A DNA stretch of 64,000 nucleotides from Beaufortia kweichowensis (lineage: Eukaryota; Chordata; Actinopteri; Cypriniformes; Gastromyzontidae). The DNA lies in NCBI GenBank assembly GCA_019155185.1, contig CM032817.1, positions 3,900,974 to 3,964,973 of the forward strand, written 5' to 3'. The position numbers were made by a program, and so were the translations under genes. The notes beneath the pieces are model-generated. The model made no database searches, was not told where the DNA came from, and was given only the letters and a program-made list of their open reading frames with translations. Shown here in pieces: positions 27,101 through 42,100 of the stretch. Within the stretch, counting starts at the first letter, position 1; every line of letters starts with the position of its first letter.

Positions 27101-30100
27101 ATTTGCCAGCGTTAGTGCTGGTTGTGCCCGGTGGTGAAAGAGGACTTCCTGTGTCCTGCAGACCACCAGTGGAGTGGGAGCGCAACCATTCCTTCCCTTC
27201 CTCGTGTGATGTTTGTCTGGAGGAGGGCGGGTACCTGATTACAGGGAAATAAACTGTGTTAGAATACAATTGCATAAAGTGATACAGTCCCATAATGCAC
27301 TGCACAGTCAAAATGATATGAAGCCTTTAAAAAGCCATTACAAAAGGAAGCAGCTATAAGAATTCCAAGTATAAAGTCTATAAAAATGAACCTATTAAAT
27401 CGGCCAGTGTGCAATAAAACATGACAGTGACAACTGCCCACACTGTCTCGCGTCTATTCTCCTGCTGTAATAGCTTCAGGCTGTGGGCAGTCTTATCGAC
27501 ACGCTTGACGGACAGTTCATTTAATTCCATAAAACTATTAATGGAGTTCATGCAGATCTTTCCAGTAGAAATGTTTTCAGCAAATTGTCAGTGATTGTTC
27601 AGCCTTCAGTATTAAATACCACAATGTGACCTATAAACTACAATCGATTGACATTTACAAGTCATTTTAATGTGTTTATCTTTCATCACTTAAAAAAGTA
27701 ACAGCATTATATGTTGTATGTGACAAAGTTAACATTTAGGGTTAAGACAGATAAATGTGTAGTGGACGAATAAAGCTACAGATGATGAGAGTACTAATAT
27801 TAATGTAAAAAACACACAGTTTATTTATTAGGATCAGTAGATGAAATAAATAGTGATTATATTAGTAGTAGTACCTCAATCCCTTTTTGGGGAGAGTGTT
27901 TCGGTCAAGAGGCATGCTATTAAAATAGAGAAGAGATAACAACAAACACATTAAAACATTAAAAACTGACTGTTAAGACTACTACATTCTGATAGTAGAA
28001 CATTTAATTAAACAACTACCCCAACATTACACATTACAGGACAGAATTTTCATTGCCATATATACAGTATAACTTTTTACTGCTGTTTTTTTAATCAAAT
28101 AAAATATATTAATCTAATTAAAAATGTTTACAATATTTGTATCTTTATATGTATATTTGATCCAGAATGATCCAGTTAGGCAGCTCACTACATTTCAAAA
28201 CAAAACCCTAATATTATTACATTATTACTTTAAAGTTATTATTTCAAGCAATTATTTCATAAATAAATTATACTGCACATACAGGAAATACAGGACTCAC
28301 CCCTCAGACAATGTGGATTTGACGCTCCCCGTGCGGGTGACCTTTGGCCCGTGGTGGTGTGGGAGGGGAAGGTCGATGGACTCAGAGCTGGTGTGTAAAC
28401 TGGTCATACTGTGACAGCTCAGGGTGTCTTTACTGCCCGCAGAGGAGCTGCTGAGGTTTGGAGGCCACGGGCGGGCATTCGAGGGCAGAGACAGACCCGA
28501 TGCTGGACTAGAGGCAGGGGAATCTGTGCCCAGGTCTGGTGTTTTGCCATAAAGCGGGCTGCTGCCTCCGCTTTGCCCACCCATGCTGCCCAGGCTACCT
28601 GTTCCTGAGGAGGGGGAGTCCAGGCTGGCTTGGCGAGCCAGTGTGCCATGTGGGCTGCCCAGCACTGATGGACATTTACCAGAGTCAGGGGTGCCAGGTG
28701 AACTGGGTTTACTGCTGGCCTTACTGCCAAACAACCTGGGCGAATACAAAATGAAAAAGAAACAAAAATAGAGAGCGGATAAGAAAGGAAGAAAAATCTG
28801 CAATCTAAATAACATAACTCATGTCCCAAAGTTGACACCATGTAGTTTAATTCTGCCATAATCGTATTGGCCAGCTGCCTCTTCACAATCAAAAATGCTT
28901 AAAATATAATCAAATATGCTTTCAGTGGCAGATCTGCCGGTGGTTGTCACCGTACGACTCCAGCAATAACGGTTAACAGCCTGTGGCGAGACACACTTAT
29001 TAAACAACACACTTTAGCTTCGTGGAGCGCAGCAGCGTGACGTGTTTTAAATAGACATCTAATAATACAAAAATCAGTGTGCTGGAAATTGTCTCTTCAG
29101 TTTGATCTGAGAAGCCAATCATATAATGCTAATGTAGGACTATTTCAACCATTTGACATCAACTGATATTGTTTTCCTAATTCTTCCTGCAAATACACAC
29201 ATGAACACTCTTGCAAAAACAAACTGATGAAAAAGCTGAAGGATATGTTGATGGCCTTATATCCCTGTGGATAGTTGCACGTACATGCACTTACATACTA
29301 CATCCACCAGGTGGCGACATAAACCTCCTCAGTTTTAACTGCAAAAGCTCCTTATTCATCCTAGCATTTGAAGGTTGTAGATGAGATTTCAGATGGTCCG
29401 ATGGGAGATGAGAAAGGCACGGAAGAAAGACTACAGCTATGACTAAAACAATGAGCTCTGCAATCCATCACAAAATATTTTGTATCTCTAAAAATACACA
29501 TATCCAAAACCGCTCATCACTCTTTGGCAGATGAAATCAGCAGTGCAGGCAGCTCACTTCCATCTTACATACTTTTGGAGGAAATATCTTGGAACGGTGG
29601 CCAAGAGATCATGACATCGCATGAGTCAGCCGAACCGCAAACCGCAACTGTTCTTTCTTACTCTCAATGCTAAACGCCTACCTCGACTTCATAATTTAAT
29701 CTTATCTTTGCCTGTGTCTCTTGTCATCTTCTTACCTGCGGAATGTGGGGGAAGCGATGTCTGGATATTTGGAGCCCGGCTGTCTGAGTCCGGATTGGGT
29801 GGAAGTGGGGCTGGATTTTGGAGATGTGGAAAGACCTGAACCCTCTTGATCCGACCCCGCCACTTTCTCCTTATCCGTCTGATTGATGGTTACGGGACTC
29901 GAGCGTCCTGAAGTGACTTTCCCCGCATCTCTTCTCTTGGTGCTGGTTGTGGTTCCACCCACGCCTCCTCCAGCAGACTTTCCGCTGACATTTGAATCGA
30001 TGCTGCTAGAACTAGAACGATGTCCACTGCGGCCCACCACTCCGCCACCTCCGCTGGATGACTTTGCCGGCCTGGGCAGGGAGCGGTACTGAAGCGGAAC

Positions 30101-33100
30101 CTTTGAACTGTTACAAGCTAACAATACAGCATCATCCTGGTGTTGCGCACCGTCTAGACTCGTCTTTCTCTCGTTGCCGATAGCCGCGCCCTTCCCGATG
30201 CCTGCAGACTTGGGCACCTTTCCTAAAGTGGCAGAGCCACTGGCTAGTGTGGCGCCGCTGGCGGTAATGAGGGTCCCGGCAGGACCCGGAATCTTTTTAA
30301 AGCCGAAGGAGCTGGTGGTGGGCGGCCGTCCGATGCCTGAGGGCGGCTTCTTCCCCTCATCTCCGCTGCTCTTTCCGGCATCCGATGGAGAGCGCTGGAT
30401 GCTCGGGCTCTTAGATGGAGCCTTGCCCTTTTCTGAAGCTTTGGCGTCATCTGTTTTACCTGTCAGCATGAAGACGTTTGTTATGGCAGGGTAATCATTC
30501 AATACTGTTGGCCAGGGGTGGCCGATTTTTGCAGACTTATTTGCAAATAATTTTCCAGCCCAATCAATCATCACTGATACAATGCAAAGCCTCTGTGCCA
30601 AAAGCAGTTGTGCTTTAGCCAATGGCACTTTTTCGCACAGCACAGCTACATATCACAGTTACTGTACTTTCATATTAGACGAAGTTTCCTGCTGAGTGTC
30701 CCAAAAAACAGTTTTAGCTTTTAAGGTTAGCAGCATAAACACACAGTAGTCCACAAAAAAACTTGCCTTTTATGCTTAATCTTTTGCGTCGTACCTTCTC
30801 TTAAGTTGCTTTTTTGCTTCTTTTTTTAAATACCACACATCAAATATTCCTAAAACCACTGAGATATCACTTTGAGAAATCTCTGTGACAGCTCTAGGCT
30901 CAGCGAAAGAAAAATACTATGACCAGTGTGTATCAGCCAATGAGAAAATGTAGCTTTTAGCCAATGGTGTATGTTTTGGGTGAGACTTTATCTTTGACTA
31001 AATAATGGAAGACAATGAAAGTTCATCATTATAAAATCATTAGTTTTGTCATTTTACACTAGCTTAAAAAAATAAAAATAACAGTTAATGTTACCTGGTG
31101 TTTTGAGGGAGGTAGATGTGCCTTTGGTCCTTGGTGGTGTGATTCCAACCTGGGCACTCATGCCTCTCCTCCAGGAGCCTGTTTGGGACATGGGCAAACC
31201 TGACTTTTGGCCAACATCTTCACCTTGACATGATGAAGAAGAGGTCTTCCATTTGGAGGAAGGATCCATCCCTGGCTCCATCTCCTCATCCACCTTCTTC
31301 AGATCCTCAGCACCGGCCCAGCTACTCCCATCGTGCTCCGTATGTCTGTGCGTGTCTTTATTTGACTGTGAATCACAGAGACAGAAAATATAGCACACAT
31401 GCACACACAGTAATCTCACACAGGCATTCCATCTGACAGATGGCCCAACTTTTCCTACCAGCCAAAGCAAAATGTCGAAAACTCTTATACTGCTCAGTCT
31501 GTTGCGGCCTCCTGACAGACTGCTGGTACAAAGCTATTTATAAAAGTGTGTGTGGGGAAACAAAAATACATGAGACGAGAGCGTATGCGCACCTGTGCTG
31601 CTTTGTTCTTGCGGGATGAGATGCCGGAGTACTTGGGTGGATTCAGATCGTCGGTGCTGATGTTGTCTAAGGTATCGCTCAAACCACTGCTGACCGAACT
31701 GCTGTCATCCCAGCTGTAGATTGACAGATAGAAAGAAGTTAAAAAAAGTTAGTCATTCAAATGTGCCCACATCTATTAACTCACATATTCATTTTCTTAA
31801 TTAGTTCACCACTTTAATTCTCTTTAACTTATTATTGGCTATCGACGATCTTTCACTCCCCACTAAATTTATGTTCTCATTTCTTTTAATTTGGCCGACT
31901 GTGTCTAATTAATGAAGGATATTAAACATTGGCTTTGACACTACATGCAGACTATGTAAAAATCTTAAAGGAAAACTGGATTTAGACACACTGGAAGATA
32001 TTATTATTACCAAAGCAGTATTGTACAGCTTTATGCGGTCATTTACAAACTCATTTTCAATCTATTAGGCCAAATCAATCATATGCTGATATTTATCGCT
32101 CACTGCCTATCTCCATCTCGTGTTGCTAAGCAAACAGGTCATCTCCGTTTGATTGTGTGTGTGTGTGTGTGTGCATGCATATGTCCACATGATTAATGAA
32201 CACTCGAGATCTGATCGTGGAAATAAATATTAAACCCAGAGGACGGCTGTCTGAGCAACAGACTAAATTGACAGAAAAACATTTAGACGAGACGAAAAGA
32301 GAGATATATTTTGACATTTGCAGACATCTGAACAATTCAATTATTTATATCATTTCTGAGCAAAGCGTGTAGAACATTGTCGGCATCCAAAATTCAATAC
32401 GTTCATGACTACCAGGAATCTGTAGTCCAGGTTCAGAGTTCAGAAATGTTTGAAGAGCGAGTGCAGATTCTGTTGACTTGTGTAATGTATGCAGGATGGA
32501 TTGAGAAGAAAACTTTGAGAGGCTGAAAGTGTTTGGATCATAATTGCGAGAGACCCTGCAGGGTTCTTAACACCAGCGTGTGGGTGTTTCCAACGATTCC
32601 AGAGATAGAAAGAAGCTCTGCATTTGCGTGCAATCACACTAAAAATAACAGTTATTGATTTTCAGCGTTGTTATTTCTTCCTTTATGTAACTCGAGGCGC
32701 AGCTGGCGTTTTGGAGCTCGATCTCCTGTTATACAACAATGCAAATTAGGATTAGAAGAAAGTGGATGAGACTGAGGTCATCTTTACAGGCTGTTATAAA
32801 ACAGACAGTCCCGGTTCTGAATGGCTAAGCCGCTTTCAAAGGTGTAAACGGCACAGTTACTGTAAAACTTAACAGCTCACGACTTACTGTTTATAACTTT
32901 ATGTTAAACACTAAAAACTAAACTGAATTCTGTAGTCAAAATAGTTCATTCTGGTATCAATATCCTAAATCAAGCACACTGTTACGGCTTGCGGTGTACC
33001 TTGAGGACACAGGAAACACGGAGCCAGGAGGACACAGGAATAATCTTTACTTTCAAACAGGAATAGCGCACACGATACACAACTAACATAACTTCAACAC

Positions 33101-36100
33101 GAGACAAAGACAAAGGGAAGATGCATGCTATAAATAGAGTCCTTGATGACAGTGGGCAGGTGCAGGTGATCACAGAAGACAAGTAAGTGGAACCAGGTGA
33201 GTGGAGTGCAAAGGATTATGGGAAATGGAGTCCGGGGAAACACATGGGGTTGTGACACACACAAGTCCACTGGCAATTATTGGTCCACACACCATTAAAA
33301 ACCATTTCCACCCCAGTCAAATATCAGTACAATTCATCTCCCAGATTACTGCACCATTATTAGACAAAGCTTTAGGGAATAATCAAGAAAATGTGATTCT
33401 GTCATTTAGGGCACCGAATCTAATTGATCCAATTGTGATGTCTACCATGCAATGCATTTAAATGTAAAATTGGTTCTGCTTTTCTGTTCTAAAAAAAACA
33501 TTACGATACATTAAATATGTGCCAGTTGTTTCTTAATGTGACGCTCAGTGACTTTTTACACATCAGCAGCTAATGCTTTAACACCTGGGTGGATTTATTG
33601 ACTTGTTGATGTTATGTTGTGATGGTGGTCACAGGTGAGTGAATGAAACGTAATGCTGAAAGTGTGCTCCAATACACAAATCAATATTTACCCAACTTCA
33701 TTCCAGTTCAGTTGAAAATATCATTTAAAAGGCTTTCCGCTCCCTCTGCACTGTCTTCTACTTAGTAAAAAGTCAACTTTTGGGACTGTCGGTAGTACTT
33801 AAGCTTAGGTGGGCATCCTACACACCAATGAGGGACTTTTGGCAAAGGCTCACTGGTTAAGGTCACCTTGACAGTATATCTTCCACACAGCCGTGTACCC
33901 GCTGAGCGTGCCCACAGGAAAAGAGTGTGGTCACTGTTTTCCAGCCAGAACGGTGACTAAACCTCCATTTTCACAGGAAGGATGTTGAGTGGTAAATAAC
34001 AGCCTAATATTAGTTATGAAAAGTAGGTGTTAAAAAGATGCACAAACATTTATTTTTATATACTGCCGTTTTATATATGTCACATTTAATGTACAAACAC
34101 ATTTATCCAAAGTGACTTTTATCAGTTTGTGAATTAGAAAACAAACCCATGACCTGCAAATTAAGCTACAGTGTTGTTTTTATCTTTCGGTAAACTGCAT
34201 GTGTGCTTTATAAAAATGATACATTAGTTGATGTAAGAACACACAGACTAATGCCACTAGGCTAAGGACCCCAGAGAACTGCCCTGGAAACTTGCCAGTA
34301 TTGATTGAATATTCTATTATTTTTTGTCCCTTGACACTAGTCACTGTCTGTCTCACCCATGATGAGTCTGACAAGCAGGACAGGGTGATATGCCTTTTCT
34401 GGACCGGTCCATTCATGACAGCAATCCCAACCTGAGATATTAGACTCTGTCTGCAACATTCTGTCATGTTTGAGTTATATGGAGCAAGATGTCTCGTAGC
34501 ATCACTTTGAATTAACAAGAGCTGTGTTGTGTTCTTCTGTTTTTGTTCAAATGCGCCACATTTGTCCGCATTCTTTTTTACTTTTGAGTGCACAGTAAAA
34601 ACATCTATTCAAGCATACAGTAATGTCCCCATGCAATATTCAGTGTTGAAAGAACCGTGTAAAAACAGAACTCGATAAAGCCAGATTTTGCATCTTACTA
34701 CGAAGATGATAATAAATCACTTTTCAATCGCTTGCTGTGTCCATTGGCCTGTTAAATATGTTTCATTCTGTTGCGTAATTTTGACAAAACATATTTTATA
34801 TAGTGTAAATAATGTATCGGTTGTAAGATTGCAATCCTGCATGAGAAACAGTGAACTGCTCGACATGTAGCAGATAATCATTTTTACAAAGCTTGTTGTA
34901 TCTACACACACTGTATACACAAAATACGCATGATAAATATACAAAAGAAACAAACAGAGCACAAACACAATTTTTGAATAGCATACAACTATCTCTGTGG
35001 ACATGTCCACATCTATAACTCAGGCTCGATCCAACAATGCAAACGATGTCGTACATAATGCATAAGGCCACAGCACAATTCTTTTGCCACTTTCATTTTA
35101 AAGAAACGCATTTAACCAAACAATATTTGCTATCTAATGATTCCCAAAGGGAAATCATTTAGAATGTGGACACTGATTATTAGTAACACCCAATATTAAT
35201 ATTTTCTAACAGTCCAAATTGTAATTACAGTACTTTACATAAAACCAAATGGTTACCGGCCTGTTAGAGTCACCAACATAGCAAAGTACGTCCCAGAACC
35301 AGTCAACACTGTTCAATAGATACTAAAGCAAAAGGTTGGACAATGACTCACCGCCCTATGCTGATTGACGTTGTCTGACTGTCTCCTGGCTGTGTGTGTC
35401 ATGCTGTAGCTCCAGGGGAGGAGAAATCGAAAGAGAAAAGCAAAGAAGAAGGGAACGTAGGAAAAAAGGGCAGCTGAAGAACGCAGCCCACCTGCTTACT
35501 CACCAAACACAGGCTGGAGGAAAGATAAAATCATCTCATCACTTTTAACAGCTCCACCCCGCCACCTCCCACCCCTCCCCTGGGCCCATCGTGCTCTCTG
35601 AGAAGCACCACAGACATCCCCAAACGACCGGGGCGTTGCCAGAGGAGACTCATTTCAGCCAAAGTCAAAGTCAGGGTTGAACATAATGATGGGTAAAAGC
35701 CCTGTAACTTTTTACTGGAAGCGTTACACATGTGCACCACATACTTGGGGGAACCTTCACATTCTAATTGTTGTCAAATTAATAAAAGCAGATCATGAGA
35801 AAATGTGTTATTCAAAATAAATTTGGTGCAATAGAGAACTATAACTCAGCTGCTGAATACACTGAGCTAAATCAAAACATTTTCAGTAAGATGACCTTGT
35901 GGAGGCGGAATACGACAATACTCTTCTCACAACAAAAAAACGACACACGTCACTCCACTTGCCTGGAGTGAAAAAACTGCACAGCTTCTGCATTGCAGAG
36001 AAATCAAGCACCCTTTGTTATTTATATATTGCATACATCATGTTTGTGTGTGAATTTATTTGATTGGTCATATATTGAAAAAACATCATCATTTTTTTCT

Positions 36101-39100
36101 TTAAGTTTGCTGCAATGCATTCTGGGATTGCCTTTCTCAGATGCAGATGCAAAATTAGTCAAAAACCAGGTATCTTAACAGGCCACCTACTATTTACTAT
36201 TTAGCAAACGACCTCAGTGTCCTTTCACACCTGTGGAACACCAAAATGCTTTCTAGATAGGCAGCGTATCCAATTTAAGTCCTGTCTCATAAAAAATTCA
36301 AACTGGAGTTACATAAAGGATAAATAGAGAATGATAGTGAAAAACTGAGCCAGCACTCTTAAGAGTTTATCCCCGGTGCATATGCAACAATTATTCTGCT
36401 CTTCTGTAAATGTTCCAGGCTGGAGGTCTTTAGGTTCAAAACTAAAAAGTGCTGAACAGCAGAAAAAGAACCAAGTCACTGTTTAACATCCCCGGAGTTT
36501 AGACGAGAGAGATTCGCATTAAAACCCCCAAACAAACTCTGAATACTGCAAATGTGGATAGATTAGGCGGAACATGATTGTGAGAAATTGTATTAGTTGT
36601 TTCTGTGGCAGAAACTGAGTGGGTTGTTCTGAAACTATCCACAGTCAGATTCTGGTTGATTTGTCTGAGTTTGATGGATGATCTTTTGGTCTAATGGATG
36701 GAAAAACTGCCCGACAGGCTGGCGGGAGGTCTTAGATTCAAGAGTCACAGGAGACGTGTCTGGATATTGCAAACTATTATTGGTAACTCCAAACACAAAA
36801 CTCCAGGAAAAGCATCATTTTAGCATTTTATCAGGATTTGTTTCTATAGTATGTTTTTACAATTTTCCTTTTCAAGGAAATAAGTTGAAAACAGAATTAT
36901 ACATCATACAGTGTCTGTTCAATAACTGTAATACATTTTGGTTATTGTAGTATTGACCAGAGTACATTTTTAAAATAAACACCTGTAAAAGATAACCAAA
37001 AGGAAAAGAGACACATTTATCATGCCAGACTAACAATTTCAGCTAAACTCGTCTGAACCAGTTTCTGAGGGTAAAATAAAGAATATGTCAGGAAACAGAT
37101 ACTGTACACATATCGTACTGATAAAATATACACCTCAAGTGCACTGTTATGTAACTTGTAAATGTGAATAAATATTAAGCTTTAATCAAATAGAGAATAT
37201 GGTTAATCAAAACAAAGGACAGAGGTCAAGATTTTATTTTTTAACCTTTCTTTCAATCATAATTATACAGAAGTCTGTCAGATCTATTCAAAAATACTTA
37301 GAGTTGTTTATGCTTTTAACTTTCGATATACGTGTATTAATTTCAGCTCTGTTAAACACATTTTACAAAGCTCAGATTTATTCTGCACATGTTATGTTCA
37401 TTGTCCCCCCAAATGAGTACAAAAATAGTGCAAATAAATCCTGCAGATTTGTTCTGGAACCAGTAATGATCTAAAGGAGCAGCACTGGAGAGCACAGCAA
37501 AAATAATGATTCATTTATGAAGTAGTCAAATGAATCTTAATAAGGGAATAATTTCCTGCGTCAAATTAGATGGGGTAAGGTGACCATCTATAACCATGAC
37601 CAGGAACCCATATTACTGTGATGAATGCGTAAGAAGAAGAATGTAAATCATTTTTAGTTTGAGATAATAGTTTTCTTACCACTGCAGAGCCCTATAAGTG
37701 AAAATATTGAATTGGTCACAAAATCTTTGTCAACGTCTGTGAAAGCACACCGCGGCAAAACCCACCACAGAATAACAAAAGCACAGCTCACATGCACACA
37801 AACATGCACTGTCATATTCGGTCTTCCCTTCCTTCTCACAAATAAACACAAACCAATCCCCAAAGCCTCTCTTTCAAGTACAAAAGTGCCGAGCAAGCTG
37901 TCACGAGCAGCGTCTCTCTCTTTCTCTCTCTGAAAGCCAAGGATTTTACTTATTCATGTCTTTGCCGCTGTCATGCGGGTCCTGCTTTCTCAACCTCGCC
38001 CCACAGAGTTGCCGCCAGCCAAGCCTCATCTATGTTGCATGATGGGAGTATTTTTAGCTGAAGGCTTTTAGCAGCCATTGGATTAATCATTGTCTGATGG
38101 CAACTTATTTCCAGAAAACTCAGAAGTTATATATATATAATATGTGTGAGACAAGCACTAAACTTACATTACTCACAACGGCTTTGTCAAAGTGCTTGAT
38201 GCTAGCCTATGATGTACTTTGTCTTTTCAATGAATGTTATTACCGGATTACTTAAAACAACAATGTGAGATTAAGATTAACTCGCAACGGCCCACTTTTA
38301 GTCTTTAGTTTCATGCCGGATTTCAGCGAGGCAAAATGATTGCTATTATACAGGAGACGTGTTGCTTTTGGCCATGCTGCACTGGTGCTTATTCAGCAGT
38401 CAGGGTTTTAAAAGGGCAACAGCAGATTGAAATAATCTCATTTTCTCCAGCCTGAGGGATTCCAACTGAGCTACACGCCACAGTAGGGAGAGACAGTGAG
38501 CTTTGTTTAAATGCCCAAATCTCAGCAGTCACACTCTTTGAGGTATTACACACAGATGGACGCTCGCAGCAGATGACAGCCACAATTTACGCTGTTACGC
38601 ACCGCCAATACACAAACATGCCGCTGACTGGTGACTGTGATGAAAATATGGTCTCCTTTATTAAAATTGATGAAAGTTAAGAAGCTTCCAGTATCGCTGT
38701 TGTGAAGCAATAATATTAGTTGGATCTGTGGTATAGCAGATAGCGTACGTGTTTGACATGCTGTGCTGTGGTGCTCATTCAGGCAATGCCAGTTTGAGTC
38801 TGGCTCACATTATACTCTAATTGCCATACAATGAATATTTTCACCAGTGTAATCATCCACCAATAAAAATAGGTCTGCTTGCTGAGAAAACAAATACCAC
38901 ATGATTCCTTCTGTAACTTTATTGAATAAAAATAAACAAAAATAAGTTATTGAGCAAGTACATTAAATCTTTAACCTGATTATTGAGCATACACATGAAA
39001 ATGCACTTTAATCTAAACTACATTTTTTTTATTTTAGATATATATTTTTTATTATTTTTAAAACATATTTTGTAGGTAATTTTAAAAATAACATTAACAT

Positions 39101-42100
39101 TTATTATAATTTTTTGTTTATGCTTATTGGTTTGAAAATTTGAATTTTTGTTTGGAAAAAACTTCAATAACACACACACACACACACACACGCACACACA
39201 TATATAATTATTGATATATTATATATAATATTATATAACAATATAATTAAATATATAATAAAAACGGACATTTACGCAATTCATTAAAAGTCTGATTAAT
39301 TTACAGTTGAATATCTGTGGCAGATGGCACATGTTTAAATCAGAGTGATGGGTTTAGCTGTAGATTAAAAGAGTGCCGCCAAAGACAGAGACAGAGTTAG
39401 ACCGACATTAAGCATCGCCCATAATGAGTCCCTCTGGAACCTTCTGCTCTCTCCAGCCTCCGACACTACAGCGCACAGAGAACAAGTGCACAGGGATCAT
39501 GTTTATCTTCCCAATTAGAGCTGGTAATTGGTCAGGGAGTCAGAGGCCAGTGAAATACTAACCATAAAACACACAGGCACTGTAACTAGTAAAAATTGAG
39601 GATCATTCAGCAGAGCAATAAAGTATATGAGCTGTTACTACAGTAACAGCTACTTGGTCTGAAAATAAAATTGGGGAGAGAGGGAGAAAGAAGCAGAGCG
39701 AGAGAGAGAGAGGGGTTGGGTCACATAGACTTTGAGATGACAGTTTTCCACAATCGCATCCCCACTAGACAGGTTGGGTTCATTAGTTTGGGGATTGAGG
39801 CTCGGTCTGGGGACTTTCTGCACAGCTGATCCTTATCCACAGAAGAATGACTATAACCAGGAGCCAGACGAAAATATAATGCTTCTTTAAGCTGTCTGTG
39901 ATATTTTAATGGGTTTTTGGATGAGAACAAATAGTGATACAGCTGTAATCAATTAACACACATACCTATTATATTATGTTATTTATCAATTTATATATTT
40001 ATATTTCTTGTAGCAAAGTTCATTTGTAAAACGTTTTTCAAGAGTCACTTAATGCCAAGTAAAGCCAATATCATCCTGAGCACTATATTGCGGTCTCTGT
40101 TTAAATTTTAATTGTAGGTAATATTTTTATATGAGTTCAACAAATTATAAATCATAATTATAATATTATAAACCATTATACAAGCTTATTGTTGTGAATT
40201 GGGAGACTTTGAAAACTGATCTTTAATGTTCTTGCTCACTAAATAATTCGGTCCATTGTATTACTACATTTTTGAAATTTAATGTCATTTTATATTTACT
40301 GCTCATAAATGCACAAAATAAACAATAGACTGTGGTCAGGGTCACTTTAATTGTAAATCAGGTAGAATTATTATGTATATTGGTGATTCTTGGCCAAAAT
40401 AAGCTGCAAAGTAAACACTACTTCATGCAGATAGTCTGGCTATTTGAGTCTAAACAATAAGTAACTCATGTCAAAATATGCTTTGCATTGTACTTCAATT
40501 TACAGAAGAATTGTTTATACATAGATCTAAAAAAAAAACAGCCTTTTCGCCTGACAGCAGACAAGATGCAGGTTTTGATGTGAATGACAAGCTGCTATGA
40601 TGCAGTTTGGACTCCTATTCAGTTATCTCTCCTCTCATCCGGCAGAGATAAAGGAAGGAAAAGCATTCATTGATCACAGAAAGCTGCTATCAGGTCCATC
40701 AAACACTGAATCTCATTCATCACTTCATTTGAACTTGAGAGCTGGGATGTTAGCCATCACAAAATGCAGTTACCGGCATATAAATCACTTCATTTTGATT
40801 TTCTACTCTGAATTTATGGGTCCTTTCATCGAGTGACACAGCGAAGGAGACCAACAATGAAACTAATTCGGTTTCCCAACATTTTGCCAACACTTCACAG
40901 TTACGGAAAGTGCAGTACATTAATTTCAATCTTGTCAGCGCTTCTTACTTTTTTAAATGAGTTTTCCCATCAACTCAACATGTGTGTCACTTCCTCCGCA
41001 GCAAAAAGCTCAAAGCTATCAGATTTGCTTACATTAAATATTACAGAAGTGTACATGAACACTTCTGTCACCTATTAGTCATTAAGTAAAGATCTTGATG
41101 GACAGCTCATTGGACATGTATAGTACATTAAAAGTAAAGTCGATATTCTCACCTGTCCTCCCCTTGCATCTCTTTGACCCCTTTCTGGATGACCTCTCGA
41201 GCAGGCGTCAGCTCAGGGGGGCGTCCCACATTCCGTGAATAAATGTCCACATTTCGAGAGTAAATACCTCCGTCTGTGTGATACCTTAAGGATAAAACAC
41301 ATAACACAAGTAAATTAGCTTAAACCAGGAATGCAACTGGCTTGTGACCCGGTTGGCCAATCCCATATTGGAAACAGTGTAAATACACATTACAGGGGAG
41401 AAAACCCATTATACTGTATATCAATTAGATTTTTTATAGACTTTATATATTTTAATTATCTTAATAATTTAAAAGAATGATTTTATCATGCAGTTAATTT
41501 ACAGGGATATGTGAAAGACACAGAGTTATAAACATAATACAGATGAGTGAACACAAAATACATTAGCACGCCTATAATTAGTGTCATAATTTAGCGAATT
41601 GCTTTTTAAGGCAGATATATTGCCTGCAGTTTTGACAGCGTGAATGCTTATCTTTAGTTTTCCATCACTATTAAATGGATTGTTTAGGAGCACGTGTCAA
41701 TTCATCAGTATAGCGGCAGCGAAGCGGCTGTGCATCATTCAGTGACCGTGAGTTATTTCTTCATAGAGAAAAATATAAATGCGTGTACACAGTATGTGTT
41801 TCAGCTTCATGAGGATGTATTGAAAGGCTGCAGAATATACAGTACATTCAAAGCTTCTTCGTTTCTCCTTACTGCTTTATTCAAATGATATAAATCAATC
41901 AGAACTTTACTGAGAGTATTTTCTTTGTCAGTGTTAAATGTGGCAGTGGAGAAAGGAAAGGATTGTGATTGAAAATGATCCCAGAAATGTCAGTAAAGAA
42001 AGACACAAACATCTTATTACACATACAGTTTTTGTGTCAATGTTACCAAACTTCATTACATTTACACTCTATCAATGATTCAGACAAAAATGTAATAGAA

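Larger units (their letters stand above)
31714..41152 (-). other. nav3: Largest nav3 intron in the window (exons 7 to 8)
   Basis: About 9.4 kb. Holds a solo LTR (32980-33257), two SINE-like elements, and TG and CA microsatellites. 39410-39545 and 40560-40860 look less repetitive than the rest and may contain regulatory sequence. No further nav3 exon was recognised. Confidence 0.6.

Noticed and set aside
28411..28892. Alternative minus- and plus-strand frames overlapping nav3 exon 11
   Set aside because: Out-of-frame shadows. Only the LFGSKASS frame matches navigators and fits splice phase.
30174..30494. Plus-strand frame of 106 residues
   Set aside because: Antisense shadow of nav3 exon 10.
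35352..35403. 52 nt splice-bounded minus-strand segment between nav3 exons 7 and 8
   Set aside because: Exons 7 and 8 already join in phase (GED-S-WDD). A 52 nt insert would break frame, and its other frame has a stop. No match to navigators.
37680..37691. 12 nt segment bounded by AG and GT (GSAV)
   Set aside because: Too short to support, does not fit the phase of the flanking exons, and such motifs occur by chance in a 9 kb intron.
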